Both the position numbers and the translations under genes were made by a program. Shown in pieces: positions 5,524 through 13,044 of a DNA stretch of 24,520 nt (position 1 is its first letter; every line of letters starts with the position of its first letter). Location of the stretch: positions 1 through 24,520 of IMG/VR virus record IMGVR_UViG_3300047276_000545, one strand, 5' to 3'. The notes under the pieces are model-generated. The model made no database searches and was not told the DNA's origin. It worked only from the letters and a program-made list of their open reading frames with translations. Source of the stretch: a virus.

Positions 5524-6007
5524 TCATGTGCTGTGGAACACCTATTTCGCGTACCGTGACGACATGCCTTATGCAGACTTGCTGTCTGCAGAGGATGTGC
5601 ATGCGCTACTCGCCGTCTTTGATGTCATTGATGAAGAGGAACGCGCAAACGAGTATCTTATTGAGCGCGGCATTGATTTGGTGCTAACCAAAGAAGATAT
5701 TCCATCCTTGCGTGCACTTGCTTCGTCTGCACCAGAAAAGATCGTAGTAAACCCCGACTTTACCGAAAACTTGGCTAAGTGCATGCACAAGTTTTGGCAG
5801 AACGAAGTATATGCAGCAAGTTACTTTTTCAATAAGATTGCCGTTGGAAACACTGTTCGACTGAAGATGAGCGGCAATATCGGAACAGTTACTGAGATCG
5901 ACGATCTTGACCGCATCTATATCAAGTTTCCGAACGGTGAAGTTGGACCGTTCGAAAAAAGCAAAGTGCTACCACTCATGACAGGAGAGTATTATGCAAA
6001 TCGGTGA
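5516..6007 (+). CDS. Hypothetical protein with C-terminal KOW/SH3-like segment
   Basis: 163 residues from ATG 5516, inside the end of the previous gene. The N-terminal two-thirds are helical and acidic (SAEDVHALLAVFDVIDEEERANEYL) with no recognised motif. The last ~45 residues (VGNTVRLKMSGNIGTVTEID...IYIKFPNGEVGPF) form a KOW/SH3-like barrel of the same type as in the next gene. This suggests related roles or a shared ancestor. Function unknown. Confidence 0.6.
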   Translation: MDNHVLWNTYFAYRDDMPYADLLSAEDVHALLAVFDVIDEEERANEYLIERGIDLVLTKEDIPSLRALASSAPEKIVVNPDFTENLAKCMHKFWQNEVYAASYFFNKIAVGNTVRLKMSGNIGTVTEIDDLDRIYIKFPNGEVGPFEKSKVLPLMTGEYYANR

Positions 6008-6308
6008 TCGTGTTACCTATCAGCGCACGTTTCAAGTCGGACGCGATGACTTCAACGGCCGCAAGGGGACTGTAACGGGTTTCAGCCATAACGGCATGGT
6101 GTGGGTGCAGTTCGATGGTGAAACCAACAACTTCGAACTTTTCGAGCAGAATCTCCACACGCGCCTTGCCGTGGGCGACGAAGTCGAGTACGTCTTTGAT
6201 GGCACACAGGGCCTTATTACCGAACTCAGCGCTGTGACTGCACTCGTCATGCCGCTCGACGGCAGTGACGGTTTCACCACTCATCACTCTCATCTTCGTA
6301 AGGTGTGA
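5994..6308 (+). CDS. Tandem KOW/SH3-like small protein
   Basis: 104 residues, ATG 5994 with AGGAGA about 7 bases upstream, overlapping the previous gene by 14 bases. Two barrel-like halves can be seen: MQIGDRVTYQR...GRKGTVTGFS..GMVWVQFDG, and LAVGDEVEYVFDGTQGLITELS...ALVMPLDG. Both show the 'G-D-x-V...G..G.V' pattern. Such domains bind nucleic acid or protein; no specific role can be assigned. Confidence 0.6.
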   Translation: MQIGDRVTYQRTFQVGRDDFNGRKGTVTGFSHNGMVWVQFDGETNNFELFEQNLHTRLAVGDEVEYVFDGTQGLITELSAVTALVMPLDGSDGFTTHHSHLRKV

Positions 6309-6309
6309 C

Positions 6310-7065
6310 ATGGCCTCGATCCAGTCGCTTGCCCAGGGCCGCAGCGATATTTTCCAGCTTGACCCTCGCGAAATCAGCATCAAGCCCGGCTGGAACATTC
6401 GCGAGGATAATGATCCCGACAACATCGCACATATCGAGATGCTCTCGCGCTCAATTGAGGCGGTGGGCGTCAAGGAACCGCTGACTGTCTATACCGACAA
6501 TGGCACCATCTACGTTTCGGATGGTCACTGCCGGCTCAAGGCAGCGATGCTCTGCATCGAACGTGGCGTGGACCTGAAGACCGTCCCCGTGAAGACGGGC
6601 GGTCGCGGTGAGAGCGAGGCGGATCGCGTTGCCGCGACGCTCATTCGCAACAGCGGCAAGAAGCCGACGCCCCTTGAACAGAGCCGCGCTGTCAAGCGCC
6701 TTGTGGACCTAGGCTGGCAGATCAAGGACATTGCCGCGAAGGTCGGCCTGACGGTCGCCTGGGCAAACGAACTGCTCGATTTCAACGCGGCGCCCGAGGA
6801 CGTGAAGGCCCTAGTCGCCAATGGCACCGTGTCGTCCAGTGTCGCCATGAAGGCAACCAAGGAAGGCACTACCGAGAAGCTGCGCGAGGCCGCTAAGACC
6901 GAGAAGCGCGTCACTGCCAAGCACATGCGCACGAGCCTCAAGGCCGAACTCCATGACCTGTTCACGGGTGCCGCGCGCACCGATGACAATGATACGGTGT
7001 ACGTCGCCATCAGCCAGAGCGAGTGGAAGCGCCTTCAGACCCTCTTGGGCATGGGCGACGAGTGA
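6310..7065 (+). CDS. ParB/Sulfiredoxin-fold (ParB-N) DNA-binding protein
   Basis: 251 residues from ATG 6310. The N-terminal ParB-like domain (about residues 15-115) is marked by 'IKPGWNIRED', 'SIEAVGVKEPLTVY' and 'IYVSDGHCRLKAA'; the last corresponds to the ParB nucleotide-binding 'GxxRxxA' region in its phage D-G-H-x-R form. A helix-turn-helix follows (TPLEQSRAVKRLVDLGWQ, then IKDIAAKVGLTVAWANELL). The C-terminus is basic and helical. ParB-fold proteins bind CTP and DNA sites; in phages they act in partition, transcription control or DNA modification. No parA lies in the window, so a partition role is not supported. GC-rich and well matched to the phage. Confidence 0.75.
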   Translation: MASIQSLAQGRSDIFQLDPREISIKPGWNIREDNDPDNIAHIEMLSRSIEAVGVKEPLTVYTDNGTIYVSDGHCRLKAAMLCIERGVDLKTVPVKTGGRGESEADRVAATLIRNSGKKPTPLEQSRAVKRLVDLGWQIKDIAAKVGLTVAWANELLDFNAAPEDVKALVANGTVSSSVAMKATKEGTTEKLREAAKTEKRVTAKHMRTSLKAELHDLFTGAARTDDNDTVYVAISQSEWKRLQTLLGMGDE

Positions 7066-7259
7066 TGGAGCATCTATATGGCGTGGAAGACGCTCTGCGC
7101 TCCAAGCTCACCATCCCCTATGAACTCGCGGTTCGCACCTACGGGAGCGAGCCTAACCTCAGCAACGACAGTGAACGCAAGGTATTCTTCACGGTCTGGC
7201 AGTTCCTTCAGAAGGAATTAGACGAAGCCGGGTGGGAGGTTCGTAATGAACGACGTTGA
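7065..7259 (+). CDS. Small hypothetical protein
   Basis: 64 residues; its ATG shares the A of the ParB-like gene's TGA (TGATG). Helical (YGVEDALRSKLTIPYELAV, FFTVWQFLQKELDEAGWEV). No recognised family. Its 3' end carries the GGGAGG binding site of the next gene. Confidence 0.55.
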   Translation: MEHLYGVEDALRSKLTIPYELAVRTYGSEPNLSNDSERKVFFTVWQFLQKELDEAGWEVRNERR

Positions 7260-7404
7260 TTATTATGCTGAGGGCGCTGATGCGTTCCTCGCCGGTCAGG
7301 CGGAATATGCCAATCCGTATGACCCAGACACCCAACGGGAAGAGTTTCGCCAGTGGAGCGAAGGCTACTGTGATGCCAAAATGGAGGCCGAAAACGATGC
7401 CTAG
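7246..7404 (+). CDS. RMF-like small protein
   Basis: 52 residues from ATG 7246, preceded by GGGAGG. The pattern Y-Y-x-E-G-x-D-A-F-L-A-G, then NPYDP, then W-S-E-G-Y-C-D-A resembles the ribosome modulation factor-like family. There a repeated 'A..G..A...G...NPY' and a terminal 'W..Gy..a' are typical of alphaproteobacterial and phage members. RMF dimerises ribosomes in stationary phase; whether phage forms act on ribosomes is unknown. Identification is by pattern only. Confidence 0.5.
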   Translation: MNDVDYYAEGADAFLAGQAEYANPYDPDTQREEFRQWSEGYCDAKMEAENDA

Positions 7405-7546
7405 CGTTTTCATGGACTGGATGGACGACCTTCCGATGCAGCAGCAGAGCGTTGTCGTCCTGGCAACGCGCGGCCCTGACGGCGTCGCGAAGCACCATCC
7501 TTGCAAGGACGTGGTGCGGGCCTATCGTATATCGGAGACCGAGTGA
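7397..7546 (+). CDS. 49-aa hypothetical protein upstream of thyA
   Basis: ATG 7397 with GGAGG about 10 bases upstream, overlapping the previous gene by 8 bases; its TGA shares a base with the thyA ATG. A beta-hairpin-like segment (SVVVLATRGPDGVAKHHP) suggests a small barrel. No family recognised. Confidence 0.5.
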   Translation: MPSVFMDWMDDLPMQQQSVVVLATRGPDGVAKHHPCKDVVRAYRISETE

Positions 7547-8943
7547 TGATACATCCTGACTTTGAATATGGCGTACTCGCACGGCGCATCCTTGCGGAGG
7601 GTGTCGAGAGGCCCGACCGCACTGGCACCGGAACACTGAGCGTCTTCGGTCATCAGATGCGCTTCGATCTATCTCAGGGCTTCCCACTGCTGACCACGAA
7701 GCGTGTATTTTGGAAAGGTGTCGTAGACGAACTATTGTGGTTTTTGAGTGGTTCTACAAGTGTAGAGGATTTGCCGCAAAGAACTCAGCAATGGTGGAAT
7801 CCTTGGGCTGATTCTGATGGAAACTTGGGGCCTATCTACGGAGAGCAGTATAGGAAATCTCGTTGGTGGTTTGAAGTAACTCCAAAGATATTTCCTATAC
7901 CTAAACTTCCGGTAAAGAAGGAAGGATTGTTTTTAGGTATAGGGGATTTAGGATCTTATCGGTTGTCAACTGGGATTAATTCATTAGGTGAGCCTGAGCA
8001 TATCACAAACCTTAAAAATACTTGGCGGGATATGCTAAAAAGGTGCTATAGTCCTAATGCCAAGGAATATAAAGCATATGGTGCTATTGGAGTTCATGTT
8101 GATCCAGAGTGGTTGTCGTTTTCAAATTTTTGCAGAGACGCGCAAAAATTGCCGCAATGGTCATTGAAATTAGAATATCCTAAAAAATATACAATTGATA
8201 AGGATATTCGATTTGCATCTAATAGATATTCGTTAAAAACGTGTATGTGGGCGACACCTGAAGAACAAGGCTGGAATACATCAACTGGAACACCATTTAC
8301 AGCAATAAGTCCGAAAGGTGAGAAATTTCTATTTCCTAGTTTAGGAGATATGAGTAGGTCGGAAGGTACAAACGTCTCCGCTATTCATAGATGTTTGAAT
8401 GGAAAGTTGAAAACACATCATGGTTGGTCAAATTTTGAATATACAGGAGGTGTAAAACGTTTTAGACAAGTCGATCAATTACAATTATTGATCTCCGAAA
8501 TTAAACACAATCCAGAATCTAGGAGAAATCTTATAAACCTCTGGCATACTCCGGCTATGCAGCACGGTAATTTACCATGTTGCCATGGATCTGTTATTCA
8601 ATTTTATGTTGAAAACAATCGGTTGTCATGCCATACATACCAGAGATCGGGAGATGTTCTGCTTGGAGTTCCTGTAAATATTGCATCGTATGCACTATTT
8701 ACACATATGATCGCGCATATATGCGAACTAGATGTTGGTGAACTAATTTACAGTATCGGTGACGCTCACATTTACCTCAACCATGTTGAGCAAATCACCG
8801 AGCAGTTGCAGCGTGAGGCGCGACCGTCGCCAGAACTCCTTATCACCCGAAATGTGAAGGATATCGACGACTTTAGCCCTTCCGATTTTGAGCTACGGGG
8901 ATATGATCCTCATCCCGCAATCAAAGCACCAGTGGCGGTGTGA
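7546..8943 (+). CDS. thyA: Thymidylate synthase ThyA with in-frame endonuclease-like insertion
   Basis: 465 residues in one open frame; ThyA alone is about 265. Residues 1-105 and about 307-465 form a complete ThyA: RPDRTGTGTLSVFGHQMRF (folate/dUMP binding), GNLGPIYGEQYR, then DQL...NPESRR, the catalytic Cys in LPCCHGSVIQFYV (C345 or C346), YQRSGD, VPVNIASYALF with Asn378 (marks dUMP rather than dCMP specificity), IGDAHIYLNH, and the C-terminal YDPHPAIKAPVAV. It methylates dUMP to dTMP using methylene-tetrahydrofolate. About 200 extra residues sit between QYRKS and the RQVDQ helix, in a loop that is also longer in eukaryotic enzymes. I see no intein splice residues, so the chimera may function unspliced. 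Starts at ATG 7546 behind GGAGA. Confidence 0.9.
   Translation: MIHPDFEYGVLARRILAEGVERPDRTGTGTLSVFGHQMRFDLSQGFPLLTTKRVFWKGVVDELLWFLSGSTSVEDLPQRTQQWWNPWADSDGNLGPIYGEQYRKSRWWFEVTPKIFPIPKLPVKKEGLFLGIGDLGSYRLSTGINSLGEPEHITNLKNTWRDMLKRCYSPNAKEYKAYGAIGVHVDPEWLSFSNFCRDAQKLPQWSLKLEYPKKYTIDKDIRFASNRYSLKTCMWATPEEQGWNTSTGTPFTAISPKGEKFLFPSLGDMSRSEGTNVSAIHRCLNGKLKTHHGWSNFEYTGGVKRFRQVDQLQLLISEIKHNPESRRNLINLWHTPAMQHGNLPCCHGSVIQFYVENNRLSCHTYQRSGDVLLGVPVNIASYALFTHMIAHICELDVGELIYSIGDAHIYLNHVEQITEQLQREARPSPELLITRNVKDIDDFSPSDFELRGYDPHPAIKAPVAV
7861..8460 (+). mobile_element. HNH/AP2-type homing-endonuclease-like domain inserted in thyA
   Basis: Residues about 106-305 of the thyA frame. The core (about 155-245) matches the phage homing-endonuclease family pattern: T-W-R-D-M-L-K-R-C-Y-S-P...Y-K-A-Y-G...V-D-P-E-W-L-S-F-S-N-F, then Y-T-I-D-K-D-I and an N-R-Y-S-L-K-T-C-M-W-A-T-P-E-E-Q segment. 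Residues about 250-300 (FTAISPKGEKFLF...VSAIHRCLNGKLKTHHGWSNF) look like the small DNA-binding repeat such proteins carry. The segment is clearly more AT-rich than the phage. Borders are approximate to about five codons. No Cys/Ser start and no His-Asn or Gly-Asn end are present as an intein would need. A group I intron with a read-through frame is the main alternative. Confidence 0.75.
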
Positions 8944-8946
8944 ATC

Positions 8947-9066
8947 ATGCTTATCAAGAGTGAATTTCGCACCTATGGTGGTGTGACCTATTTCATGACC
9001 TGGGTAGCGATTGGCGCCACTTGGGTATTGGCCGAATGCGAACATGCAATGGGAGTTGACCAGTGA
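8947..9066 (+). CDS. 39-aa ORF, possibly membrane-associated
   Basis: ATG 8947, three bases after the thyA stop, fills the gap up to the next GTG and overlaps it by four bases (GTGA). The middle (VTYFMTWVAIGATWVLAE) is hydrophobic and aromatic. No family recognised. Support is position and junction style only. Confidence 0.45.
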   Translation: MLIKSEFRTYGGVTYFMTWVAIGATWVLAECEHAMGVDQ

Positions 9067-9374
9067 AACTATATCGAAGCAAGGGCACCATTTGGACCGG
9101 AACTCAACTCGACGCCAAGAAGGCGCAGGGGGGCACCGACTACGAATTGGTAGAGGTTCCAACCAGCAAGCCGGAACTTATCGCATGGCTCAATGCAAAT
9201 ATCGTGCCAAAAACTACCACCAGCGAGACATTTGCATCGTCTAATGAAGCTGCGATTGAAGCATGGGCGGCAGTTGAGCAGATCACCGACAAGGCATCGG
9301 TTGAGCGACACATCGCTCGTGCGCAGAAGCACCTCGAATCCCTGAATGATGATGAGGACGACGTGCTATGCTGA
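9063..9374 (+). CDS. Small hypothetical protein
   Basis: 103 residues, GTG start at 9063 in a GTGA overlap with GGGAG upstream. N-terminal part (LYRSKGTIWTGTQLDAKKAQ) looks beta-rich; a middle stretch 'LIAWLNAN' and a C-terminal helix (ASVERHIARAQKHLESL) follow, ending in an acidic patch DDEDD. No recognised family. Overlaps the kinase by 7 bases. Confidence 0.55.
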   Translation: MKLYRSKGTIWTGTQLDAKKAQGGTDYELVEVPTSKPELIAWLNANIVPKTTTSETFASSNEAAIEAWAAVEQITDKASVERHIARAQKHLESLNDDEDDVLC

Positions 9375-9922
9375 TCGGTCTCACAAGCAAGACCCCTGGC
9401 TGCGGTAAGTCCACCGTAGCCAGTTATCTCATGCACAAACACAACTTCACGCTGGTGAAGTTTGCTACGGTGCTAAAGACTATGGCGATGGACTTCGTCA
9501 TTGGTGCCGGCGTCGATCCGTCACGCGCCTGGGGTTATATCTATGGTGACGCCAAGGAAGAGGTGATTCCTGAACTTGGCGTCACTGGCCGATACATCCA
9601 GCAGACCCTTGGCACCGAATGGGGCCGCAAGCACATCGATCCTGATATCTGGCTCAAGCTCGCACGTCGCGCCATTGACTGCCACATGGAGGCTGGCCGT
9701 GACATTGTGATCGACGACATGCGGTTTCGGAATGAAGCATTCGAGGTTCTTGCGGCTGGCGGTGTGCATTGGCGCATTCGTCGATCCCTGGTAGAGGGCA
9801 TACCTCTCGAAAAGCACGAGTCGGAAGGGCAGATCGATCACCTGAAGATGATCGAAATTTGGAACGATGGGACTCTCAGCGACCTATATGTTGAGGTTAA
9901 CTTTGCGTTGGGGTATGTGTGA
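9368..9922 (+). CDS. Deoxynucleoside monophosphate kinase-like P-loop protein
   Basis: 184 residues from ATG 9368. The N-terminal P-loop is GLTSKTPGCGKSTVA (residues 4-18), close to the dNMP-kinase form 'G..G..GSGKDTVA'. KFATVLKTMAMDF follows, as in T4 gp1-type kinases ('FA.PLK.m...'), then GRYIQQTLGTEWGRKHIDPDIWL, very typical of that family (nucleotide-binding and lid region), and IVIDDMRFRNEA (Walker B-like 'DDvRf.nEa'). It phosphorylates dNMPs to dNDPs and fits between thyA and RNR. Its last codons overlap the start of the orphan intein ORF (TGATG). Confidence 0.8.
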   Translation: MLIGLTSKTPGCGKSTVASYLMHKHNFTLVKFATVLKTMAMDFVIGAGVDPSRAWGYIYGDAKEEVIPELGVTGRYIQQTLGTEWGRKHIDPDIWLKLARRAIDCHMEAGRDIVIDDMRFRNEAFEVLAAGGVHWRIRRSLVEGIPLEKHESEGQIDHLKMIEIWNDGTLSDLYVEVNFALGYV

Positions 9923-10569
9923 TGATTCCGGGCAATACACCGCTGCTGACTTCCACTGGCTACCAGACGGTGGCCGCTTTGGTGGGACAGGAAACCCAAG
10001 TGTGGAATGGCCACGATTGGGAAACGACCATCCCTTATGCCGCCGGAGCGCAGCCATTGCACCGTGTTTGGCTATCGGATGGCACCTATCTTGACTGTAC
10101 TCCGATCCACACATTTATTATGCAGCCTACGGGCACCCAAGTATCATCACGCAAGATGGTAAGCTTGCTGAGTCCTGGCGAGCGCCTTGCCGACTTTGAT
10201 ATGCCGAGTCTGGCGAATGCAGAAGCGTTGCCCAAGTCGATCATTGATAGTTTGGGCAAGACCATCATCGACTCGGAAGGATCGCGCATCGTCGTCCACC
10301 TCGGGACGAACAAGCAGGCTGCGAATCTGCGGATGATGTTGACGCTCTGCGGATGCCATGCTCGCATCAAGGAACGACGGCTGGATATCAACTACGATGA
10401 TACCTACCGACTTGGATATGCAAATCGTATGCCAGATCGATCTGGCCGCAAGTCGATCCAAGTGGTAGAGGTGCAGGATTTACACCGAACTGAACCGACG
10501 TTTGGCATTGCGATGCCACGAGCGCGCACTGCCACGTTTGCGGGGATTGTCACTAGCGATTGCGGTTAG
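9922..10569 (+). CDS. Free-standing intein-derived (Hint) ORF, apparently splicing-dead
   Basis: 215 residues from ATG 9922 (a GTG at 9919 is also possible). It has all Hint landmarks: block A 'NTPLLTSTGYQTVAAL', block B 'CTPIHTFIM' (TxxH), and C-terminal blocks F/G 'TATFAGIVTSDCG' followed by stop. These match the nrdJ intein in the same window closely (LTS.GY, WNG..W, SDG, CTP.H.FIM, TF.GIVT..CG). The N-terminal nucleophile is lost because translation starts after it, and the terminal Asn is Asp. The last two residues, Cys-Gly, equal the first two nrdJ extein residues. The middle (HLGTNKQAANLRMML..CGCHARIKERR) resembles the second half of a LAGLIDADG endonuclease. No extein remains, so splicing is not expected. 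Base composition matches the phage. Confidence 0.75.
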   Translation: MIPGNTPLLTSTGYQTVAALVGQETQVWNGHDWETTIPYAAGAQPLHRVWLSDGTYLDCTPIHTFIMQPTGTQVSSRKMVSLLSPGERLADFDMPSLANAEALPKSIIDSLGKTIIDSEGSRIVVHLGTNKQAANLRMMLTLCGCHARIKERRLDINYDDTYRLGYANRMPDRSGRKSIQVVEVQDLHRTEPTFGIAMPRARTATFAGIVTSDCG

Positions 10570-10624
10570 CCTCGGCTTGAGGTACACCTGCTAGTTCAAT
10601 CGCTCATTCGTAAGGTGCGTTATC

Positions 10625-12988
10625 GTGACTCATACGCAGTTGCCCACCGACTACCAGTCGTTCATCCATCGCAGCCGCTATGCCCGGTTTCTCGACGCTG
10701 AAGGGCGTCGAGAGCACTGGAATGAAACTGTTGGACGCTACTTCGACTTTTTCGAAGGACACCTTGACAAGTGGCATAATTATAAGGTGTCGCCGCTTCT
10801 GCGTAGTGAGTTGGAAGACGCGGTTCTGACGTTGCAAGTCATGCCGTCTATGCGCGCACTCATGACTGCCGGCCCCGCCCTTGAGCGCGAAAACCTTGCC
10901 GGTTTCAACTGCGCCTATTGTCCGATTGACCGGCTTCGCGCATTTGCTGAGATCCTCTATATCCTCATGTGTGGCGTGGGCGTAGGGTTCTCGGTCGAGC
11001 GCCAGACAATCAAACAACTTCCAACGCTGCCGCTTGACTTCGTTCATGTAGATAAAACCATCGTTGTCGCTGATTCCAAGGAAGGCTGGGCAGCAGCATT
11101 CGAGCAGTTGTTATATCATTTGATTGCCGGCGAAATTCCGAAAATCAACACCGAGAACGTTCGCCCAGCCGGTGCACGGATTATGATCTTCGGTGGACGT
11201 GCCAGCGGTCCTGAGCCACTGCGAGCGATGTTTGAGTTCGTCATTCGCATTTTTGTCAATGCGCGAGGCCGCAAACTCACATCGTTTGAATGCCATGAGA
11301 TCGTCACCAAGATTGGTGAAATCGTCGTCGTGGGTGGTGTGCGGCGTGCGGCGCTGATCTCTCTCAGCAACTTGTCTGACCAGCGTATGCGCGATGCCAA
11401 GAGCGGAAATTGGTGGGTTGACAAGCCACACCTCGCTCTAGCGAATAATTCCGTGGCCTACACCGAGAAGCCAGAAGTTGGCGTCTTCATGGAAGAATGG
11501 TTGTCGCTCTATCGTTCCAAGTCAGGAGAGCGCGGTATCTTCAATCGCGAAGGTGTCATTCAGAAGATCCTCAAGGGTGGTCGTCGCGATCATCGATTCG
11601 ACTTCGGTTTGAATCCATGCGTGACCGGCGATACGCTTATGCTAACTTCTGACGGCTATGTTCCGATCAAGGACACTATTGGACGGCCGACCGAAATTTG
11701 GAACGGCTACACATGGTCTGAAGTCGTTCCGTTTAGCACTGGTGTAAACCCCTTGCTTCGGATTTCGTTTTCAGATGGAAGTTCTATCCGCTGCACACCA
11801 AAACATAAATTCATTATGTGCAATTACACCCGCGTTAAAGCCGAAGATTTGGTAGTCGGACATACATTAAAGTATTTCAATATGCCGAAAGGTATAAAAA
11901 ATAGTTATCTCGACAACCCTATTACCGTAACTTCGGTTGAAGATCTGGACATCAGCGAAGAAACTTTTTGTGTCACAGAGCCTATGAACCATAGTGTTAC
12001 GTTCAACGGCATTGTGACAGGAAATTGTGGCGAGATCGTTCTTCGTCCGCGCGGCCTTTGCAACTTGTCTGAAGCTGTGATTCGCGAAGACGACACCCCT
12101 GCATCCCTCTATGAGAAGGTGCAACTGGCCTCGATCATCGGAACATGGCAGTCGACGCTAACTCGGTTCAACTTCGTCGAACCCGAATGGGAGAAGAACG
12201 CCGTCGAGGAACGCCTTCTTGGTGTATCGCTAACCGGCATTTACGACAATGCCCTGATGCGTGGTGACAAGGGACATACTGTCCTGGGGACGGTACTGCA
12301 CGGTCTCAAGTCGGCGGTCATCAAGGCCAATCGAGAAGAGTCCGACCAGATCGGCATTACGTCATCTGTAGCAACTACCACGATCAAGCCCAGCGGCACC
12401 GTTTCCCAGCTTGTCAATTGTCCGAGCGGTATCCACCAGGGTCATTCGCCGTGGTACATCCGCAGGGTGACGTGTGATAATAAAGATCCTCTATGTCGCT
12501 TCATGATCGCTCAAGGCGTTCCGCATGAGCCACACGCTACGAAGCCTGACATGATGACGGTGTTCGCATTTCCGGTGCACCTCAGCCCCGCTACAGTCAC
12601 TCGTAACGATGTGACGGCCGAACAGCACCTTGAGCTTGTGAAGACCTACGGGAATCACTGGTCGGAACATGCCGTCTCATGTACGATCAGCGTACATGAG
12701 CACGAATGGCCTACGGTCGGAGGGTGGGTGTATAATCACTTCGATGACGTGGTGGGGCTGTCCTTCCTTCCGCATTTCGAGGACGATTCGAGCTACATGC
12801 AAATGCCCTATGAAACGGTGTCGCAAGAGCGTTATCTCGAATTACTGGAGGCCATGCCGGCGAAAATCGACTGGAACGGCCTAGCCGAGTTCGAGGCAGG
12901 CATCGACACCGTAACAGCAACTCGCGAATTTGCCTGCGTTGGCAATGTTTGCGAGATTATTGACGCGCAGAAGCCAACGGATGCTTGA
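10625..12988 (+). CDS. nrdJ: Class II (adenosylcobalamin-dependent) ribonucleotide reductase with mini-intein
   Basis: 787 residues from GTG 10625, with AAGG about 9 bases upstream; about 651 remain after intein removal, near the ~740 of monomeric Lactobacillus-type RTPR. Active-site landmarks: NCAY (Cys96, redox), LNP + CGE (Asn330, radical Cys468, Glu470), GLCNLSE (Cys479, redox partner), PSGTVS..V in the phosphate-binding C-terminal half, and the C-terminal redox pair C-V-G-N-V-C (Cys771, Cys776). The Cys468-Cys479 spacing of 11 equals Cys408-Cys419 of RTPR. It reduces ribonucleotides to deoxyribonucleotides using a cobalamin-derived thiyl radical and needs no oxygen or second subunit. The 55 bases upstream hold only the ribosome binding site. 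The enzyme must be spliced to be active because the intein separates the radical cysteine from Pro331. Confidence 0.9.
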   Translation: MTHTQLPTDYQSFIHRSRYARFLDAEGRREHWNETVGRYFDFFEGHLDKWHNYKVSPLLRSELEDAVLTLQVMPSMRALMTAGPALERENLAGFNCAYCPIDRLRAFAEILYILMCGVGVGFSVERQTIKQLPTLPLDFVHVDKTIVVADSKEGWAAAFEQLLYHLIAGEIPKINTENVRPAGARIMIFGGRASGPEPLRAMFEFVIRIFVNARGRKLTSFECHEIVTKIGEIVVVGGVRRAALISLSNLSDQRMRDAKSGNWWVDKPHLALANNSVAYTEKPEVGVFMEEWLSLYRSKSGERGIFNREGVIQKILKGGRRDHRFDFGLNPCVTGDTLMLTSDGYVPIKDTIGRPTEIWNGYTWSEVVPFSTGVNPLLRISFSDGSSIRCTPKHKFIMCNYTRVKAEDLVVGHTLKYFNMPKGIKNSYLDNPITVTSVEDLDISEETFCVTEPMNHSVTFNGIVTGNCGEIVLRPRGLCNLSEAVIREDDTPASLYEKVQLASIIGTWQSTLTRFNFVEPEWEKNAVEERLLGVSLTGIYDNALMRGDKGHTVLGTVLHGLKSAVIKANREESDQIGITSSVATTTIKPSGTVSQLVNCPSGIHQGHSPWYIRRVTCDNKDPLCRFMIAQGVPHEPHATKPDMMTVFAFPVHLSPATVTRNDVTAEQHLELVKTYGNHWSEHAVSCTISVHEHEWPTVGGWVYNHFDDVVGLSFLPHFEDDSSYMQMPYETVSQERYLELLEAMPAKIDWNGLAEFEAGIDTVTATREFACVGNVCEIIDAQKPTDA
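11618..12025 (+). mobile_element. Mini-intein in nrdJ at the radical cysteine
   Basis: 136 residues, precursor Cys332 to Asn467. Block [20 protein letters not shown]. Block [10 protein letters not shown] (TxxH). Block [13 protein letters not shown], then Cys+1. There is no LAGLIDADG or HNH domain, so it cannot home by itself. The penultimate residue is Gly instead of the usual His. The insertion point between Pro and Cys of the LNPCGE motif is a known RNR intein site. Composition is slightly richer in AT than the exteins, most clearly in its second half. Confidence 0.9.
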
Positions 12989-13013
12989 TCCTGGGATTGA
13001 GCGCTGTTATAAA
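12985..13013 (+). promoter_or_regulatory. Candidate sigma70-type promoter for the gapR-like gene
   Basis: TTGATC (12985-12990) and TATAAA (13008-13013) are separated by exactly 17 bases, at the nrdJ stop and in the 56-base gap before the ATG at 13045. A transcript would start near 13020. This is one of the few true intergenic gaps in the operon. Confidence 0.45.
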
Positions 13014-13044
13014 ACTTTGTCAACGAAACGGGACAATCATTAAA

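Noticed and set aside
7861-8460. The thyA insertion as a regular intein
   Set aside because: No Cys/Ser/Ala block A, no TxxH block B and no Asn followed by Cys/Ser/Thr at the end.
10570-10624. Remaining extein sequence after the orphan intein ORF
   Set aside because: The frame after the stop does not resemble the nrdJ extein beyond Cys-Gly; I could not link it to any gene.
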